Part shown: positions 43,298 to 52,468 of the stretch, one piece after another
How positions within the stretch are numbered: position 1 is the first letter of the stretch
Layout of the letters: each line of letters starts with the position of its first letter
Assembly (NCBI RefSeq): GCF_026242055.1
Contig: NZ_JAPJDL010000027.1
Coordinates: forward strand, 1-64,000
Length of the DNA stretch: 64,000 bases
Reading direction: 5' to 3'
From: Lentzea sp. NEAU-D7
Lineage (GTDB): Bacteria > Actinomycetota > Actinomycetes > Mycobacteriales > Pseudonocardiaceae
The notes under the pieces: generated by a model
Told to the model about the DNA's origin: nothing
Database searches by the model: none
The model's input: only the letters and a program-made list of their open reading frames with translations
Made by a program: the position numbers and the translations under genes

Positions 43298-44536
43298 CTA
43301 GACGTAGCGGGGACGCCCGGCGATCATGCCGAGCACGGTCAGCGCGGCCAGCAGCACCAGCTGCAGCGTGAGCGACGTGGTCCACGTCCCGGTGGCCTCG
43401 CGCAGCACGCCGAACGCGAACGGCCCGGAGGCCGCGATCAGGTAGCCGATGCTCTGCGCCATCGCCGACAGCCGGGCGGTGTCCGAAGTGGACTTGGTCC
43501 GCAGCGACATCACCAGCAGCGCCAGCGGGAACATGCCCATGCCGAACCCGATCAGCACCACCCAGAGCCCGGGAGCGGCCGCGGGCGCCACCAGCACGCC
43601 CAGGATCCCGGCGAACGACAGCACGCCCAGCACCAGGACCATCGGCCCCTGGCTCGAGAACCGGGCGGCGATCGGCGGCACGAACAGGCTCACCGGAACG
43701 CTCAGCAGCATCGAGACCGCGAGCAGCATGCCGGCGGTGTTCCGGTCGACGCCGGAGTCGACGAGCATCGCGGGCAGCCAGCCCATGACGGTGTAGGCGA
43801 ACAACGACTGCAGCCCGAAGAACACCGTGATCACCCACGCCAGCGGGCTGCGCAGCAACGACCGCTTCTCCACCGGCGCGACCGAGCGCACCACGGTCGA
43901 CGCGGCCCCGTGCCGGGCGCCGGCGAACCACATGACCAGAGCACCGGCCGACAGCAGCGCCCACGCGCCGACGGCCAGGCGCCACGAGCCGAGCCAGTCC
44001 TCCAGGCGGGGCGTCAGCGCGGCGGCCAGGGCCGCGCCCGCGGCGAGCGTTCCCGTGTACACACCGGTGAGCAGCCCGACCTTGTTCGGGAAGGACGCCT
44101 TCACCACCACCGGGATCAGCACGTTGGACACCGCGATGCCCGCGCACGCGATGAAGGTGCCGCCCAGCACGACCCACGGACCGTCGATCACGCGCAGCAC
44201 GAGGCCGAGCGTGAGCACCCCCAGTGAAAGTCCGATCGCGCGAGCCATGCCGAGGCGGCGACCCAGCCAGGGGGCCGCGAACGCCGCGAAGCCGAAACAA
44301 AGCGCCGGAACGGCCGTCAGCGCGCTGGTCCATGCGGCCGAAACCCCAAGGGCGGCGCGGACATCACCGAGCACCGAGGCCAGACTGGTCACCGCAGGGC
44401 GGAGATTCGCGGCAGCGAGGGCGACCCCGATCGCGAGCAGCGTGGACCCGACCAGCGGAACGTGACGATTCATGACGACCGTCACCCTGCGACCTGGATC
44501 GGTGGCAGTCTGTGCGGCAAGAGTCGTCTGCTTCAT
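43298..44536 (-). CDS. CynX/NimT-family MFS transporter
   Basis: Twelve-transmembrane MFS permease of 412 aa, of the cyanate/2-nitroimidazole transporter type. The hallmark first loop AAANLRPAVTSLASVLGDVRAALGVS is present. Helical hairpins follow in the order of the family, with FPNKVGLLTGVYTGTLAAGAAL and SLFAYTVMGWLPAML. The start could also be ATG 44473 (MNRHVPLVG), just before the first helix. It is divergent from a FadR-type regulator, which probably controls it. Confidence 0.88.
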   Translation of the reverse strand: MKQTTLAAQTATDPGRRVTVVMNRHVPLVGSTLLAIGVALAAANLRPAVTSLASVLGDVRAALGVSAAWTSALTAVPALCFGFAAFAAPWLGRRLGMARAIGLSLGVLTLGLVLRVIDGPWVVLGGTFIACAGIAVSNVLIPVVVKASFPNKVGLLTGVYTGTLAAGAALAAALTPRLEDWLGSWRLAVGAWALLSAGALVMWFAGARHGAASTVVRSVAPVEKRSLLRSPLAWVITVFFGLQSLFAYTVMGWLPAMLVDSGVDRNTAGMLLAVSMLLSVPVSLFVPPIAARFSSQGPMVLVLGVLSFAGILGVLVAPAAAPGLWVVLIGFGMGMFPLALLVMSLRTKSTSDTARLSAMAQSIGYLIAASGPFAFGVLREATGTWTTSLTLQLVLLAALTVLGMIAGRPRYV

Positions 44537-44590
44537 CGTCACGCGCACCACTATCGCAGACGTAGGATGTTCGGATGAAAGGATGACGCT

Positions 44591-45262
44591 GTGCCGTTGG
44601 CCACTACCCGACGGGCGGGCCTCGTCGACCAGGTGATCGAGCAGATGCGCGGCGCGATCACGTCTGGTGAATGGCCCGTCGGGCAGCGCATCCCGCCCGA
44701 ACCCGAGCTGGTCACCGCGCTCGGGGTGGGGCGGAACACGGTCAGAGAGGCCGTGCGCGCGCTCTCCCACGCCGGACTGCTGGAGGTGCGGCAGGGCGAT
44801 GGCACGTTCGTCCGCGCGACCAGCGAGATCTCCGGTGCGGTCCGCCGCATGTGCGGGACCGAACTCAAGGAAGTGCTCCAGGTCCGCCGCACCCTCGAGA
44901 TGGAGGGCGCGCGCCTGGCCGCCAAGCACCGCACGGACGCCGAGCTGGCGCGCCTCACCGAGTTGCTGCACAAGCGCGACGCGGCGATGGAGAGCGAGCA
45001 GTGGGCCGAGGTGATCGAGCACGACACCGCGTTCCACGTGCTGCTCGTGCAGTGCTCGCACAACACGCTTCTAGCCGAGCTCTACCAGGGCTTGACCGAG
45101 GCGGTCAAAGCTTCGGTGGCGGCCTCTGTCGACACCAGCCAGCCCGGCCAGGACCAGGTGTCGCACACCGGGCTGCTGCACGCGGTCCGGGACGGTGACC
45201 AGGAGAAGGCGGCGATCGAGGCGGGCGGTTTCTTCGAGGAGCTGATCGAGAAGTTCTGCTAA
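44591..45262 (+). CDS. GntR-family regulator, FadR (FCD) subfamily
   Basis: 223-aa transcription factor. The winged helix at residues 10-75 has the GntR pattern (IPPEPELVTALGVGRNTVREAVRALSHAGLLEVRQGDGTFV, in short segments). The C-terminal all-helical FCD effector domain has ARLAAKH, FHVLLVQCSHN and QVSHTGLLHAVRDGD, with His residues that normally bind a metal. GTG start with AAAGGATG upstream. Given the divergent layout it most likely controls the CynX-like transporter. Confidence 0.92.
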   Translation: MPLATTRRAGLVDQVIEQMRGAITSGEWPVGQRIPPEPELVTALGVGRNTVREAVRALSHAGLLEVRQGDGTFVRATSEISGAVRRMCGTELKEVLQVRRTLEMEGARLAAKHRTDAELARLTELLHKRDAAMESEQWAEVIEHDTAFHVLLVQCSHNTLLAELYQGLTEAVKASVAASVDTSQPGQDQVSHTGLLHAVRDGDQEKAAIEAGGFFEELIEKFC

Positions 45263-45305
45263 TCGCGGACAAGGGCTGTCCGCATGAGCTCATAGCGTGG
45301 GGGCC

Positions 45306-46409
45306 ATGGAGATCACGCCGTTCCGCATCGAGATCCCGCAGGCGGAGATCGACGACCTCCGCTCCCGCCTGGCCCGCACGCGCTGGCCGGAGGAGGACCT
45401 GCCGGGCGTCGGCTGGTCCTACGGCATCCCGCTGAGCTACCTGCGCCCGCTGGCTGAGTACTGGCGCGACGGGTTCGACTGGCGCGCGCAGGAAGAGCGG
45501 CTCAACTCCTACCCCCAGTTCACGACCGAGATCAGCGGGCAGCGCATCCACTTCCTGCACGTCCGCTCGAAGAACCCGGACGCGACACCGCTGCTGCTCG
45601 TCCACGGCTGGCCCGGCTCGGTCGTCGAGTTCCTCAACGTCGTCGAGCCGCTGTCCGAGGACTTCCACCTCGTCATCCCGTCGATCCCCGGCTTCGGCTT
45701 CTCCGGCCCCGTCCGCAAGCCCGGCTGGAACGTCCTGCGCGTCTCGTGGGCGTTCGCGAAGCTGATGGAGGGCCTGGGCTACGACCGCTACGGCACGCAG
45801 GGCGGCGACTGGGGTTCGGGCATCGCGCAGGAGATCGGCCGGGTGTTCCCCGAGCAGGTCATCGGCGTGCACGTGAACATGCTGCAGACCTTCCGGCCGC
45901 AGGGCGTCAACGACCTGTCGGACGAGGAGATGCGGGCGCTGGAATCGCTCGACCACTACCAGAAGGAGCTCTCCGGCTACATGCACCTGCAGCGCAGCCG
46001 GCCGCGCACGCTGTCGTACGCGCTGACGGACTCGCCCGTCGGCCAGCTCGCGTGGATCGCGGAGAAGTTCCACGACTGGACGGACAACGAGGGCGTGCCC
46101 GAGGACGCGGTGGACCGCGACCAGATGCTGACCAACGTGTCCGTCTACTGGTTCACCGGCACGGCGGGCTCCTCGGCGGCGCTGTACAAGGAGCAGTCGG
46201 CGTCCTGGGGCCAGCAACAGCCCTCGACGGTGCCGACGGGCGTCGCGATCTTCCCGCACGACCTGAGCCTGCCGGTGCGGTCGCTGGCGGAGAAGACGAT
46301 CCCGTCGATCGTGCACTGGACCGAGTTCGACCGCGGCGGTCACTTCGCCGCGATGGAGGAGCCGGACCTGCTGGTCCAAGACATCAGGAAGTTCTTCGAA
46401 TCGCTGTGA
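45306..46409 (+). CDS. Epoxide hydrolase (EHN-domain, microsomal type)
   Basis: Alpha/beta-hydrolase of 367 aa with the EHN domain typical of microsomal-type epoxide hydrolases ([23 protein letters not shown] in two parts). Oxyanion hole HGWPGS, nucleophile Asp in GTQGGDWGS, and catalytic His in [11 protein letters not shown]. Epoxide-activating Tyr candidates are in the lid (SVYWFTGT). Such enzymes open epoxides in lipid, xenobiotic or polyketide intermediates. It overlaps the next gene by GTGA. ATG 45306 is preferred over the in-frame start 9 bp upstream. Confidence 0.92.
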   Translation: MEITPFRIEIPQAEIDDLRSRLARTRWPEEDLPGVGWSYGIPLSYLRPLAEYWRDGFDWRAQEERLNSYPQFTTEISGQRIHFLHVRSKNPDATPLLLVHGWPGSVVEFLNVVEPLSEDFHLVIPSIPGFGFSGPVRKPGWNVLRVSWAFAKLMEGLGYDRYGTQGGDWGSGIAQEIGRVFPEQVIGVHVNMLQTFRPQGVNDLSDEEMRALESLDHYQKELSGYMHLQRSRPRTLSYALTDSPVGQLAWIAEKFHDWTDNEGVPEDAVDRDQMLTNVSVYWFTGTAGSSAALYKEQSASWGQQQPSTVPTGVAIFPHDLSLPVRSLAEKTIPSIVHWTEFDRGGHFAAMEEPDLLVQDIRKFFESL

Positions 46410-47497
46410 GCACAACACTCTCGAACCGCACCCTCAACCGGACCCTCCTGGCGCGGCAACTGCTCCTGGAGCGGACGTCCATGCCGATCGTGGAGGCCGT
46501 CGAGCACCTCGGCGGCCTGCAGGCCCAGGCACCGATTCCTCCGTATCTCGCGCTGTGGACGCGGCTGAAGCCGTACAAGGTCGACGCGCTGAGCAAGCTC
46601 ATCATCGACCGTTCGCTGGTGCGGATGACGTTGTGGCGCGGCACCCTGCACCTGATCTCGGCCGATGACGTGTACCTGATGCGCACGGCGTTGCAGCCGG
46701 AGCTCAACAAGTGGGCGAAGATCGTGATGCCACCCGCCACCCGCGTCGAGATCGACCTCGACAAGCTGGCCCGCATCACGCGCGAGTACATCGACGCCGA
46801 ACCGCGCACGGTAGCGGAGATCGGCGCGCACCTGGAGGAGCACTTCCCCGAGGCCAAGGCGCGCGAGATGTCCACGCAGGCGCAGATGCTGGTGCCGATG
46901 ATCCAGGTGCCGCCGCGCGGGATCTGGGGCGTGGGCGGCGTTCCGCAGAACGTCGCGATGGCGACGTGGCTCGGGCGCGAGCTTCCCGAGCGGGCCGCGG
47001 TGCCGGAGCTGATCAAGCGGTACCTGCGGGCGTTCGGACCGGCGACGCTCGCGGACATGCAGGCCTGGTCCCGGTTGATCGGGCTCAAGGCGCACGCGGC
47101 GGACCTCGACCTGGTGGAGTACAAGAACGAGGACGGCAAGGTGCTGCTCGACGTGCCGGACGGCGTGATCGTGTCCGAGGACGTGCCCGCGCCCGCACGG
47201 CTGCTGCCCGCTTTCGACAACGTGTTGCTCGGGCACGCGGACCGAAAGCGGATCATGAGCGAGGACGCGCGGTCGCGCTGGGGCGCGGTGCGCAACGGCG
47301 TCTTCCCGCCGACGTTCCTGGTGGACGGGTTCCTGCGCGGCACGTGGAACGTGGTGGAGAACAAGGACGCGGCGACGCTGACGATCGAGCCGTACTTCAG
47401 GACCACCAAGAAGGACATGGCCGGGGTGATCCGCGAGGCCAAGGCGGTGCTGAAGGTGATGGCACCCAAGAAACCGCACGTGATCGTCGCCCCTTAG
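46406..47497 (+). CDS. Winged-helix DNA-binding domain protein (HTH_42/YcaQ-like)
   Basis: 363-aa protein of the actinobacterial winged-helix (AlkX/YcaQ-related) family, whose members include DNA glycosylases that unhook interstrand crosslinks. Landmarks: [30 protein letters not shown] (two segments), [33 protein letters not shown] and [15 protein letters not shown]. The QxD-type catalytic motif of YcaQ is not obvious, so glycosylase activity is uncertain. It starts by GTGA overlap with the epoxide hydrolase; linking an epoxide-detoxifying enzyme with an alkylation-repair-like protein makes functional sense. Confidence 0.82.
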   Translation: MSTTLSNRTLNRTLLARQLLLERTSMPIVEAVEHLGGLQAQAPIPPYLALWTRLKPYKVDALSKLIIDRSLVRMTLWRGTLHLISADDVYLMRTALQPELNKWAKIVMPPATRVEIDLDKLARITREYIDAEPRTVAEIGAHLEEHFPEAKAREMSTQAQMLVPMIQVPPRGIWGVGGVPQNVAMATWLGRELPERAAVPELIKRYLRAFGPATLADMQAWSRLIGLKAHAADLDLVEYKNEDGKVLLDVPDGVIVSEDVPAPARLLPAFDNVLLGHADRKRIMSEDARSRWGAVRNGVFPPTFLVDGFLRGTWNVVENKDAATLTIEPYFRTTKKDMAGVIREAKAVLKVMAPKKPHVIVAP

Positions 47498-48387
47498 AGC
47501 GCCATCTGCTTGATCACGTCGAGGGTCGCGGTGATGGCGGGCCTGCGCGAGGCCTGCGTCCGCCACACCGCGTACAGCCGCCGCGTGGGCGTGGGCCGCA
47601 AGGGCACGGCCTTGACGCCGTCCGGCACCTCTCCCCTGCCCAGCCGCGGGATCAGCGCCACCCCGATCCCCTTGGCCAGCAACGCCATCTGCGTTCGGTA
47701 CTCGCTGATCCGGTACGCCACCACGGGTTCGATGCCCGCGCCGTGGAACGTCCGCTCCAGCCAGTCGAAGCAGATCGACCCCTCGGTCTGGCAGATCCAC
47801 CGCTCGCCGGCGAGGTCGACCGGTTCGAGGAACTCCCTGCGCGACAACGGGTTCGTGACCGGGATCAGCACCTCGGCGACGTCGTTGACGATGAACGTGC
47901 GCGACAGCGACGCCGGCACGGGCAGTGGCGTGTTCGCCCAGTCGTGCACGATCGCCATGTCGAGCTCACCGCGTGCGACGGCCTCGGTGGCGTAGGGCGG
48001 GTCGATCTCCGTGAGCCGCACGTCGAGGGCCGGGTGCTGCTCGGTCAGCCTCACGAGGACGTCGGGCAGGAGGCCGCGCGCGGCCGTGGCGAACGAGCCG
48101 ATGCAGAGACGGCCGATCGCGGCGCCTCTCTGCTCCTCCAGCGCCACCTCGGCCTCCTCGACGAGCTTGAGGACCTGGCTCGCGGTGTCGGCGAGCAGGC
48201 GCGCGGCGTCGGTGAGGCGGACGCCGCGGCCACTGCGTTCCAGCAGCGTGGTGCGGGTCTCGCGTTCGAGCTTGGCGATCTGCTGCGACACCGCGGACGG
48301 CGTGTAGCCGAGCACGTCCGCTGCCGCCCCGACCGTGCCGTGCACGGCGACGGCGTGCAGAGCCTTCAGCCTTCCGAGATCGAGCAT
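47494..48387 (-). CDS. LysR-family transcriptional regulator
   Basis: 297 aa, with N-terminal LysR helix-turn-helix LDLGRLKALHAVAVHGTVGAAADVLGYTPSAVSQQIAKLE (given as family landmarks: HGTVGAAADVL, SAVSQQIA) and a C-terminal periplasmic-binding-protein-like effector domain (IGRLCIGSFATAA). It is divergent from an EamA exporter with a perfect TTAGCA-N11-TGCTAA site between them, the usual LysR autoregulation layout. Its stop overlaps the convergent winged-helix gene. Confidence 0.92.
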   Translation of the reverse strand: MLDLGRLKALHAVAVHGTVGAAADVLGYTPSAVSQQIAKLERETRTTLLERSGRGVRLTDAARLLADTASQVLKLVEEAEVALEEQRGAAIGRLCIGSFATAARGLLPDVLVRLTEQHPALDVRLTEIDPPYATEAVARGELDMAIVHDWANTPLPVPASLSRTFIVNDVAEVLIPVTNPLSRREFLEPVDLAGERWICQTEGSICFDWLERTFHGAGIEPVVAYRISEYRTQMALLAKGIGVALIPRLGRGEVPDGVKAVPLRPTPTRRLYAVWRTQASRRPAITATLDVIKQMAL

Positions 48388-48410
48388 GTAGCAATACTAA
48401 ACTCAGCACC

Positions 48411-48433
48411 TTAGCAATCGGAACTAGTGCTAA
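48411..48433. promoter_or_regulatory. LysR-type operator (T-N11-A)
   Basis: A perfect inverted repeat TTAGCA-N11-TGCTAA lies between the divergent lysR-like and eamA-like genes. A second TAGCAAT occurs at about 48389. This is the standard recognition geometry for LysR regulators. Confidence 0.75.
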
Positions 48434-48459
48434 ATAGTTGTCACGCGCAAGCTTGAGGC

Positions 48460-49353
48460 ATGAGTCCCCGTCACGTCCTGCTCGCTGTGCTGGTTGCCGC
48501 CATCTGGGGCTTCAACTTCGTCGTGCTCAAGGTCGGCCTGGACGAGTTCCCGCCGATCCTGTTCTCCGCGCTGCGGTTCCTCGCGGCGGCGGTGCCCGCG
48601 CTGTTCTTCGTCGGCCGCCCGTCGGTGGCGTGGCGCTGGGTCGTCGCGGTCGGTCTGGTGCTGGGCGTCGCGAAGTTCAGCTTCCTGTTCATCGGCCTCC
48701 AGGCGGGCATGCCGGCGGGGCTGTCGAGCCTGGTGCTGCAGAGCCAGGTCATCTTCACGGCGGTGTTCGCGGCGGTCGTGCTGCGCGAACGGCCGAAGCC
48801 CGTGCAGATCACCGGCATCGCGCTGGCCCTCGCGGGGATCGGCGTGATCGCGTGGGACTACGGCCTCTCGTCGCCGCTGCTCGGGTTCGCGCTGCTCATC
48901 GCGGCGGCGGCCTGCTGGGGCGTGTCGAACGTGCTGATGCGGTACGCGCGGCCGGCGGACACGCTGCGGTTCATGGTGTGGGTGAGCGCCGTCGCGGTGC
49001 TTCCGCTGTTCGCCCTGTCGGCGCTGACCGAGGACATGAGCGCGCTCGGCCGCCTCGACTGGGCCGGTGTGGGCGCGATCGGGTACGTCGCGTGGATCTC
49101 GACGTTGCTCGGGTTCGGCATCTGGGGATTCCTGCTGCGCCAGTACGAGTCGTCCGTCGTGGCGCCGTTCTCGTTGCTGGTGCCGGTGTTCGGGATGTTC
49201 TCGGCATGGGCGTTCCTCGGTGAGGACCTGAGCGGGCTGCAGGCCGTCGCCGGTGGCGTGGTGCTGGTCGGGCTGGCTATTCCGCAGCTGCTGGGGCGCC
49301 GGGCGGCACGAACGGAAGTCCTGCCGGAGCCCCTCGTTCCAGCAGGTCGATGA
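48460..49353 (+). CDS. EamA-family (DMT) transporter
   Basis: Ten-helix drug/metabolite exporter of 297 aa built of two EamA repeats: the first begins [23 protein letters not shown] (two parts), the second begins [22 protein letters not shown]. The WG motif at each repeat start is characteristic. It is likely an amino-acid or metabolite exporter induced through the LysR neighbour. Its 3' end overlaps convergent cobQ by 77 bp. Confidence 0.92.
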   Translation: MSPRHVLLAVLVAAIWGFNFVVLKVGLDEFPPILFSALRFLAAAVPALFFVGRPSVAWRWVVAVGLVLGVAKFSFLFIGLQAGMPAGLSSLVLQSQVIFTAVFAAVVLRERPKPVQITGIALALAGIGVIAWDYGLSSPLLGFALLIAAAACWGVSNVLMRYARPADTLRFMVWVSAVAVLPLFALSALTEDMSALGRLDWAGVGAIGYVAWISTLLGFGIWGFLLRQYESSVVAPFSLLVPVFGMFSAWAFLGEDLSGLQAVAGGVVLVGLAIPQLLGRRAARTEVLPEPLVPAGR

Positions 49354-50776
49354 CGGCCTTGGTGTCGAGGTGGTCGGCCACCAGGTCGCCCAGCAGGTCC
49401 AGCTGGGCTTCGCGGGCGGCCTGGAAGCTCACCTCGCCCGGTTCGAAGTCGCGGCCCGCGCGGTCGGCCGCCCAGCGCAGGAACCTGCGGCGGAACGCGT
49501 CGTTCTCCAGCAGGCCGTGCCAGTGGGTGCCGAGCACGCGGTCGGTCTGGGCACCTTCGTCACCGATGAGCGGGGTCTCGCCGCTGCGGACGACCTGGCC
49601 GTGGTGGATCTCGTAGCCGGTGACGGGCTCGTCCCACGCGGTGCCCGACGGCGTGGCGAGCGTCTTGCGCGGCTGGAAGCGGATGTCGACGTCGAGCAGG
49701 CCGATGCCGTCGACCGTGCCGCGGCCCGATTCCACGTCGTCCTCGATGCGCCTGGACAGCATCTGGAACCCGCCGCAGATGCCGAGCACCGGGCCGTCGA
49801 AGCGCTGGATCGCCCGCGCCAGGCCGGTTTCCCGCAGCCAGGCGAGGTCGGAGACGGTCGCCTTCGAACCGGGCAGCACGACCAGGTCCGCGTCGGCCAG
49901 CCGGGACGGCTCGGTCACGAACCGCACCGAGACGCCGGGCTCGCAGGCCAGCGCCTCGACGTCGGTGGCGTTCGACACGCGCGGCAACCGGATCACGGCG
50001 ACCCGCAGCCAGTCGCGCTTGGGCGGCGACGGCCTGCCGATCACGCCGTCCGCGTTGTAGGACAACGAGTCCTCGGCGTCGAGCCACAGTTCCTCGCTCC
50101 ACGGCAGCACACCGAGCACCGGGCGGCCGGTGAGCTGCTTCAGCTGCCTCAGGCCCGGCTCGAGCAGGCGCTGGTCGCCGCGGAACTTGTTGACGACGAA
50201 GCCGGAGACCAACGCCTGGTCCGCGGCGTCGAGCACCGCGACCGTGCCGAAGAGGTGTGCGAACACGCCCCCGCGGTCGATGTCGCCGACGACGAGCACC
50301 GGCAGGTTCGCGTTGACGGCCAGGCCCATGTTCGCGATGTCGTTGGCGCGCAGGTTGATCTCGGCCGGCGAGCCCGCGCCCTCGCAGATCACGACCTCGT
50401 GGTCGCGCCTGAGGCCGTCCAAAGTGGACAACACGGTGCCGAGCAGCTGCTGCTTGTGGTCGCGGTAGCTCAGCGCGGAGACCTCGCCGACCGCCTGGCC
50501 GAGCACGACGACCTGGGACGTGCGGTCGCTGCCGGGCTTGAGCAGCACCGGGTTGAACCTGACGCTGGGCTCCTTGAACGCCGCCCGCGCCTGCACCGCC
50601 TGAGCGCGCCCGATCTCCCCGCCGTCGAGTGTGACGAACGAGTTGTTCGACATGTTCTGCGCCTTGAACGGCACGACGTCGACGCCCTGGCGTGCCAGAA
50701 AGCGGCACAGACCGGCCACCAAGACGCTCTTGCCCGCGTCCGAGGTCGTCCCACAGATCAACATCGCGCCCCGCAT
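49277..50776 (-). CDS. cobQ: Cobyric acid synthase
   Basis: Amidates the b, d, e and g side chains of adenosylcobyrinate a,c-diamide using glutamine and ATP. The 499-aa protein has N-terminal [11 protein letters not shown] (P-loop), [13 protein letters not shown] and VLLKPGSDR, then [12 protein letters not shown]. The C-terminal glutaminase has the nucleophile Cys in [10 protein letters not shown] and His in THWHGLLEN. The start is at MRGAMLICG; more upstream methionines are unsupported. It is far from the riboswitch operon, and I see no riboswitch next to it. Together with cobO and cobB it preserves the late B12 steps. Confidence 0.95.
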   Translation of the reverse strand: MRGAMLICGTTSDAGKSVLVAGLCRFLARQGVDVVPFKAQNMSNNSFVTLDGGEIGRAQAVQARAAFKEPSVRFNPVLLKPGSDRTSQVVVLGQAVGEVSALSYRDHKQQLLGTVLSTLDGLRRDHEVVICEGAGSPAEINLRANDIANMGLAVNANLPVLVVGDIDRGGVFAHLFGTVAVLDAADQALVSGFVVNKFRGDQRLLEPGLRQLKQLTGRPVLGVLPWSEELWLDAEDSLSYNADGVIGRPSPPKRDWLRVAVIRLPRVSNATDVEALACEPGVSVRFVTEPSRLADADLVVLPGSKATVSDLAWLRETGLARAIQRFDGPVLGICGGFQMLSRRIEDDVESGRGTVDGIGLLDVDIRFQPRKTLATPSGTAWDEPVTGYEIHHGQVVRSGETPLIGDEGAQTDRVLGTHWHGLLENDAFRRRFLRWAADRAGRDFEPGEVSFQAAREAQLDLLGDLVADHLDTKAVIDLLERGAPAGLPFVPPGAPAAAE

Positions 50777-50804
50777 GGACGCCAATGCTGCCATCATCAC
50801 CCCC

Positions 50805-51485
50805 ATGCTCACCGTCGTGCTCATGCACAGCCCGTTCCTCGGCCCGTCGAGCATGCGCCCGCTCGCCGACGAACTGGCCTCCGACGGGGTGGCCGTCCTG
50901 CTGGTCGACCTGCAGATGAGGATCAACGAGGCGCCCGTGCACCAGCGGCTGATCGGCGCCTTCGCCGACGCCCTGGAGGACGCGGGCGTCGGCGGCCCGC
51001 TCGTGCTGGTGGGTCACAGCGGCGCGGGTCCGCTGCTGCCGGCCTTCGCCGACGCCCTCGAACTGGACGTGGCCGGTCTGGTGTTCCTCGACTCCGACCT
51101 GCCGACGCCGGGCAGGGCGTGGCGCGAGACCGTCGATCCGGCGCTCGTGAGCCAGCTCAAGGCGTCCGTGCGGGACGGCAGGCTGCCGCGCTGGGACCGC
51201 TGGTTCGACTCGGACCCGCTGAAGCTCGTGCCCGCCGGCCTGCGCGAGGAGATGCGCGACGAGGCGCCCGAGGTGCCGTGGGAGTTCCTGAAGGAGCAGC
51301 GCCCGACCGTCGAGTGGTCCGGCGCGTGCGGGTACGTGCTGCTGTCGTCGTTCTACGAGGACGCGGCAGCGCGGGCCGCGGAACTCGGCTGGCCCGTGGA
51401 GCGCCTGGAGTCGCACCACCTGGCGGCCGCGACGTCGCCGTCGGCTGTCGCGGCCGCGCTGAAGGCCGTCGTCAGCAGACTGTGA
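50805..51485 (+). CDS. Alpha/beta-fold hydrolase
   Basis: 226-aa soluble hydrolase. N-terminal strand [21 protein letters not shown] and nucleophile GHSGAG in [13 protein letters not shown]. The terminal region supplies a His in [15 protein letters not shown] catalytic acid is not obvious. It resembles short actinobacterial alpha/beta hydrolases of unknown substrate. Its ATG is 28 bp from the divergent cobQ start, and it overlaps map by 14 bp tail to tail. Confidence 0.82.
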   Translation: MLTVVLMHSPFLGPSSMRPLADELASDGVAVLLVDLQMRINEAPVHQRLIGAFADALEDAGVGGPLVLVGHSGAGPLLPAFADALELDVAGLVFLDSDLPTPGRAWRETVDPALVSQLKASVRDGRLPRWDRWFDSDPLKLVPAGLREEMRDEAPEVPWEFLKEQRPTVEWSGACGYVLLSSFYEDAAARAAELGWPVERLESHHLAAATSPSAVAAALKAVVSRL

Positions 51486-52329
51486 GGATCTCCGAGCCCG
51501 TCTCGGTCACGACGATCGTGTGCTCGAACTGAGCGGTCCAGCTCTTGTCCTTCGTGGTGACGGTCCAGCCGTCGTCCCACATCTCGCCCTCGTAGTTCCC
51601 GAGCGTGATCATCGGCTCGATCGTGAACGTCATGCCGGGCTCCAGCACCGTCTTCACCGACGGCTCGTCGTAGTGCAGGACCACGAGCCCGCTGTGGAAG
51701 GTGCGGCCGATGCCGTGGCCGGTGAAGTCGCGCACGACGCCGTAGCCGAACCGGTTCGCGTACGCCTCGATGACGCGGCCGACGACGTTGAGCTCGCGGC
51801 CGGGCTTCACGGCCTTGATGGCGCGCATCGTCGCCTCGTGCGTGCGCTCGACGAGGAGCTTGGCCTCCTCGGAGACGTTGCCCGCGAGGAAGGTGGCGTT
51901 CGTGTCGCCGTGCACGCCACCGATGAACGCGGTGACGTCGATGTTCACGATGTCGCCGTCCTCGACGACGGTGCTGTCCGGGATGCCGTGGCAGATGACC
52001 TCGTTGAGCGAGGTGCAGCACGACTTCGGGAAGCCGCGGTAGCCCAGCGTCGACGGGTACGCGCCGTTGTCACACAGGAACTCGTGCGCCACCGCGTCGA
52101 TCTCGTCCGTCGTGACGCCGGGCACGACGACCTTGCCGGCCTCCTGCAGCGCCTGGGCGGCGAGGCGCCCGGCGATCCGCATGGCTTCGATGATCTCCGG
52201 CGTCTGCACCCACGGGTCGGTGCCGCGCGTCGGCGCGGGCTTGCCCACGTACTCGGGACGCACGATGCGCGAGGGCACCTGACGCCGCGGAGATTGCACA
52301 CCGGGTTGCAGCGGAGCACGAACAGACAT
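51472..52329 (-). CDS. map: Methionine aminopeptidase, type I
   Basis: Removes the initiator methionine from nascent proteins; 285 aa. The dinuclear metal site is complete: Asp in VNIDVTAF, Asp in GDTNATF, His in [11 protein letters not shown], Glu in FTIEPMI and Glu in AQFEHTIVV. The N-terminal extension of about 40 residues includes [11 protein letters not shown], as in mycobacterial MapB, and provides an SH3-binding-like PxxP surface. It is the downstream gene of a pbp-small ORF-map string on the minus strand. Confidence 0.95.
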   Translation of the reverse strand: MSVRAPLQPGVQSPRRQVPSRIVRPEYVGKPAPTRGTDPWVQTPEIIEAMRIAGRLAAQALQEAGKVVVPGVTTDEIDAVAHEFLCDNGAYPSTLGYRGFPKSCCTSLNEVICHGIPDSTVVEDGDIVNIDVTAFIGGVHGDTNATFLAGNVSEEAKLLVERTHEATMRAIKAVKPGRELNVVGRVIEAYANRFGYGVVRDFTGHGIGRTFHSGLVVLHYDEPSVKTVLEPGMTFTIEPMITLGNYEGEMWDDGWTVTTKDKSWTAQFEHTIVVTETGSEILTVC

Positions 52330-52339
52330 GCTCTCCAGA

Positions 52340-52468
52340 TTAGCCTTGTGCGCGTCGCACGCCCTGAGCCTGGTCCTCCGCCCTGGGCTCGGGCAGCCTG
52401 GGCGCCGGCAGGAGGATGCCGGCGCGGATCAGCCGTTCACGCGTGGTCAGGTCCTTGGTCTTGCTCAT
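52340..52468 (-). CDS. Small hypothetical protein, translationally coupled
   Basis: A 42-aa frame, [20 protein letters not shown] followed by a Pro/Arg/Glu-rich tail, sits between the penicillin-binding protein gene and map. Its ATG shares one base with the upstream stop (TGATG), so translation is likely coupled. It ends 10 bp before the map start. I do not recognise a family. The helical basic N-terminus could be a short DNA- or ribosome-associated peptide, but that is a guess. Confidence 0.55.
   Translation of the reverse strand: MSKTKDLTTRERLIRAGILLPAPRLPEPRAEDQAQGVRRAQG

Noticed and set aside
42837-44333. A 498-residue fusion of an Arg/Gly-rich region with the VOC domain
   Set aside because: The upstream part is an out-of-frame shadow of the CynX-like transporter gene; the ATG at 43241 starts exactly at the VOC fold.
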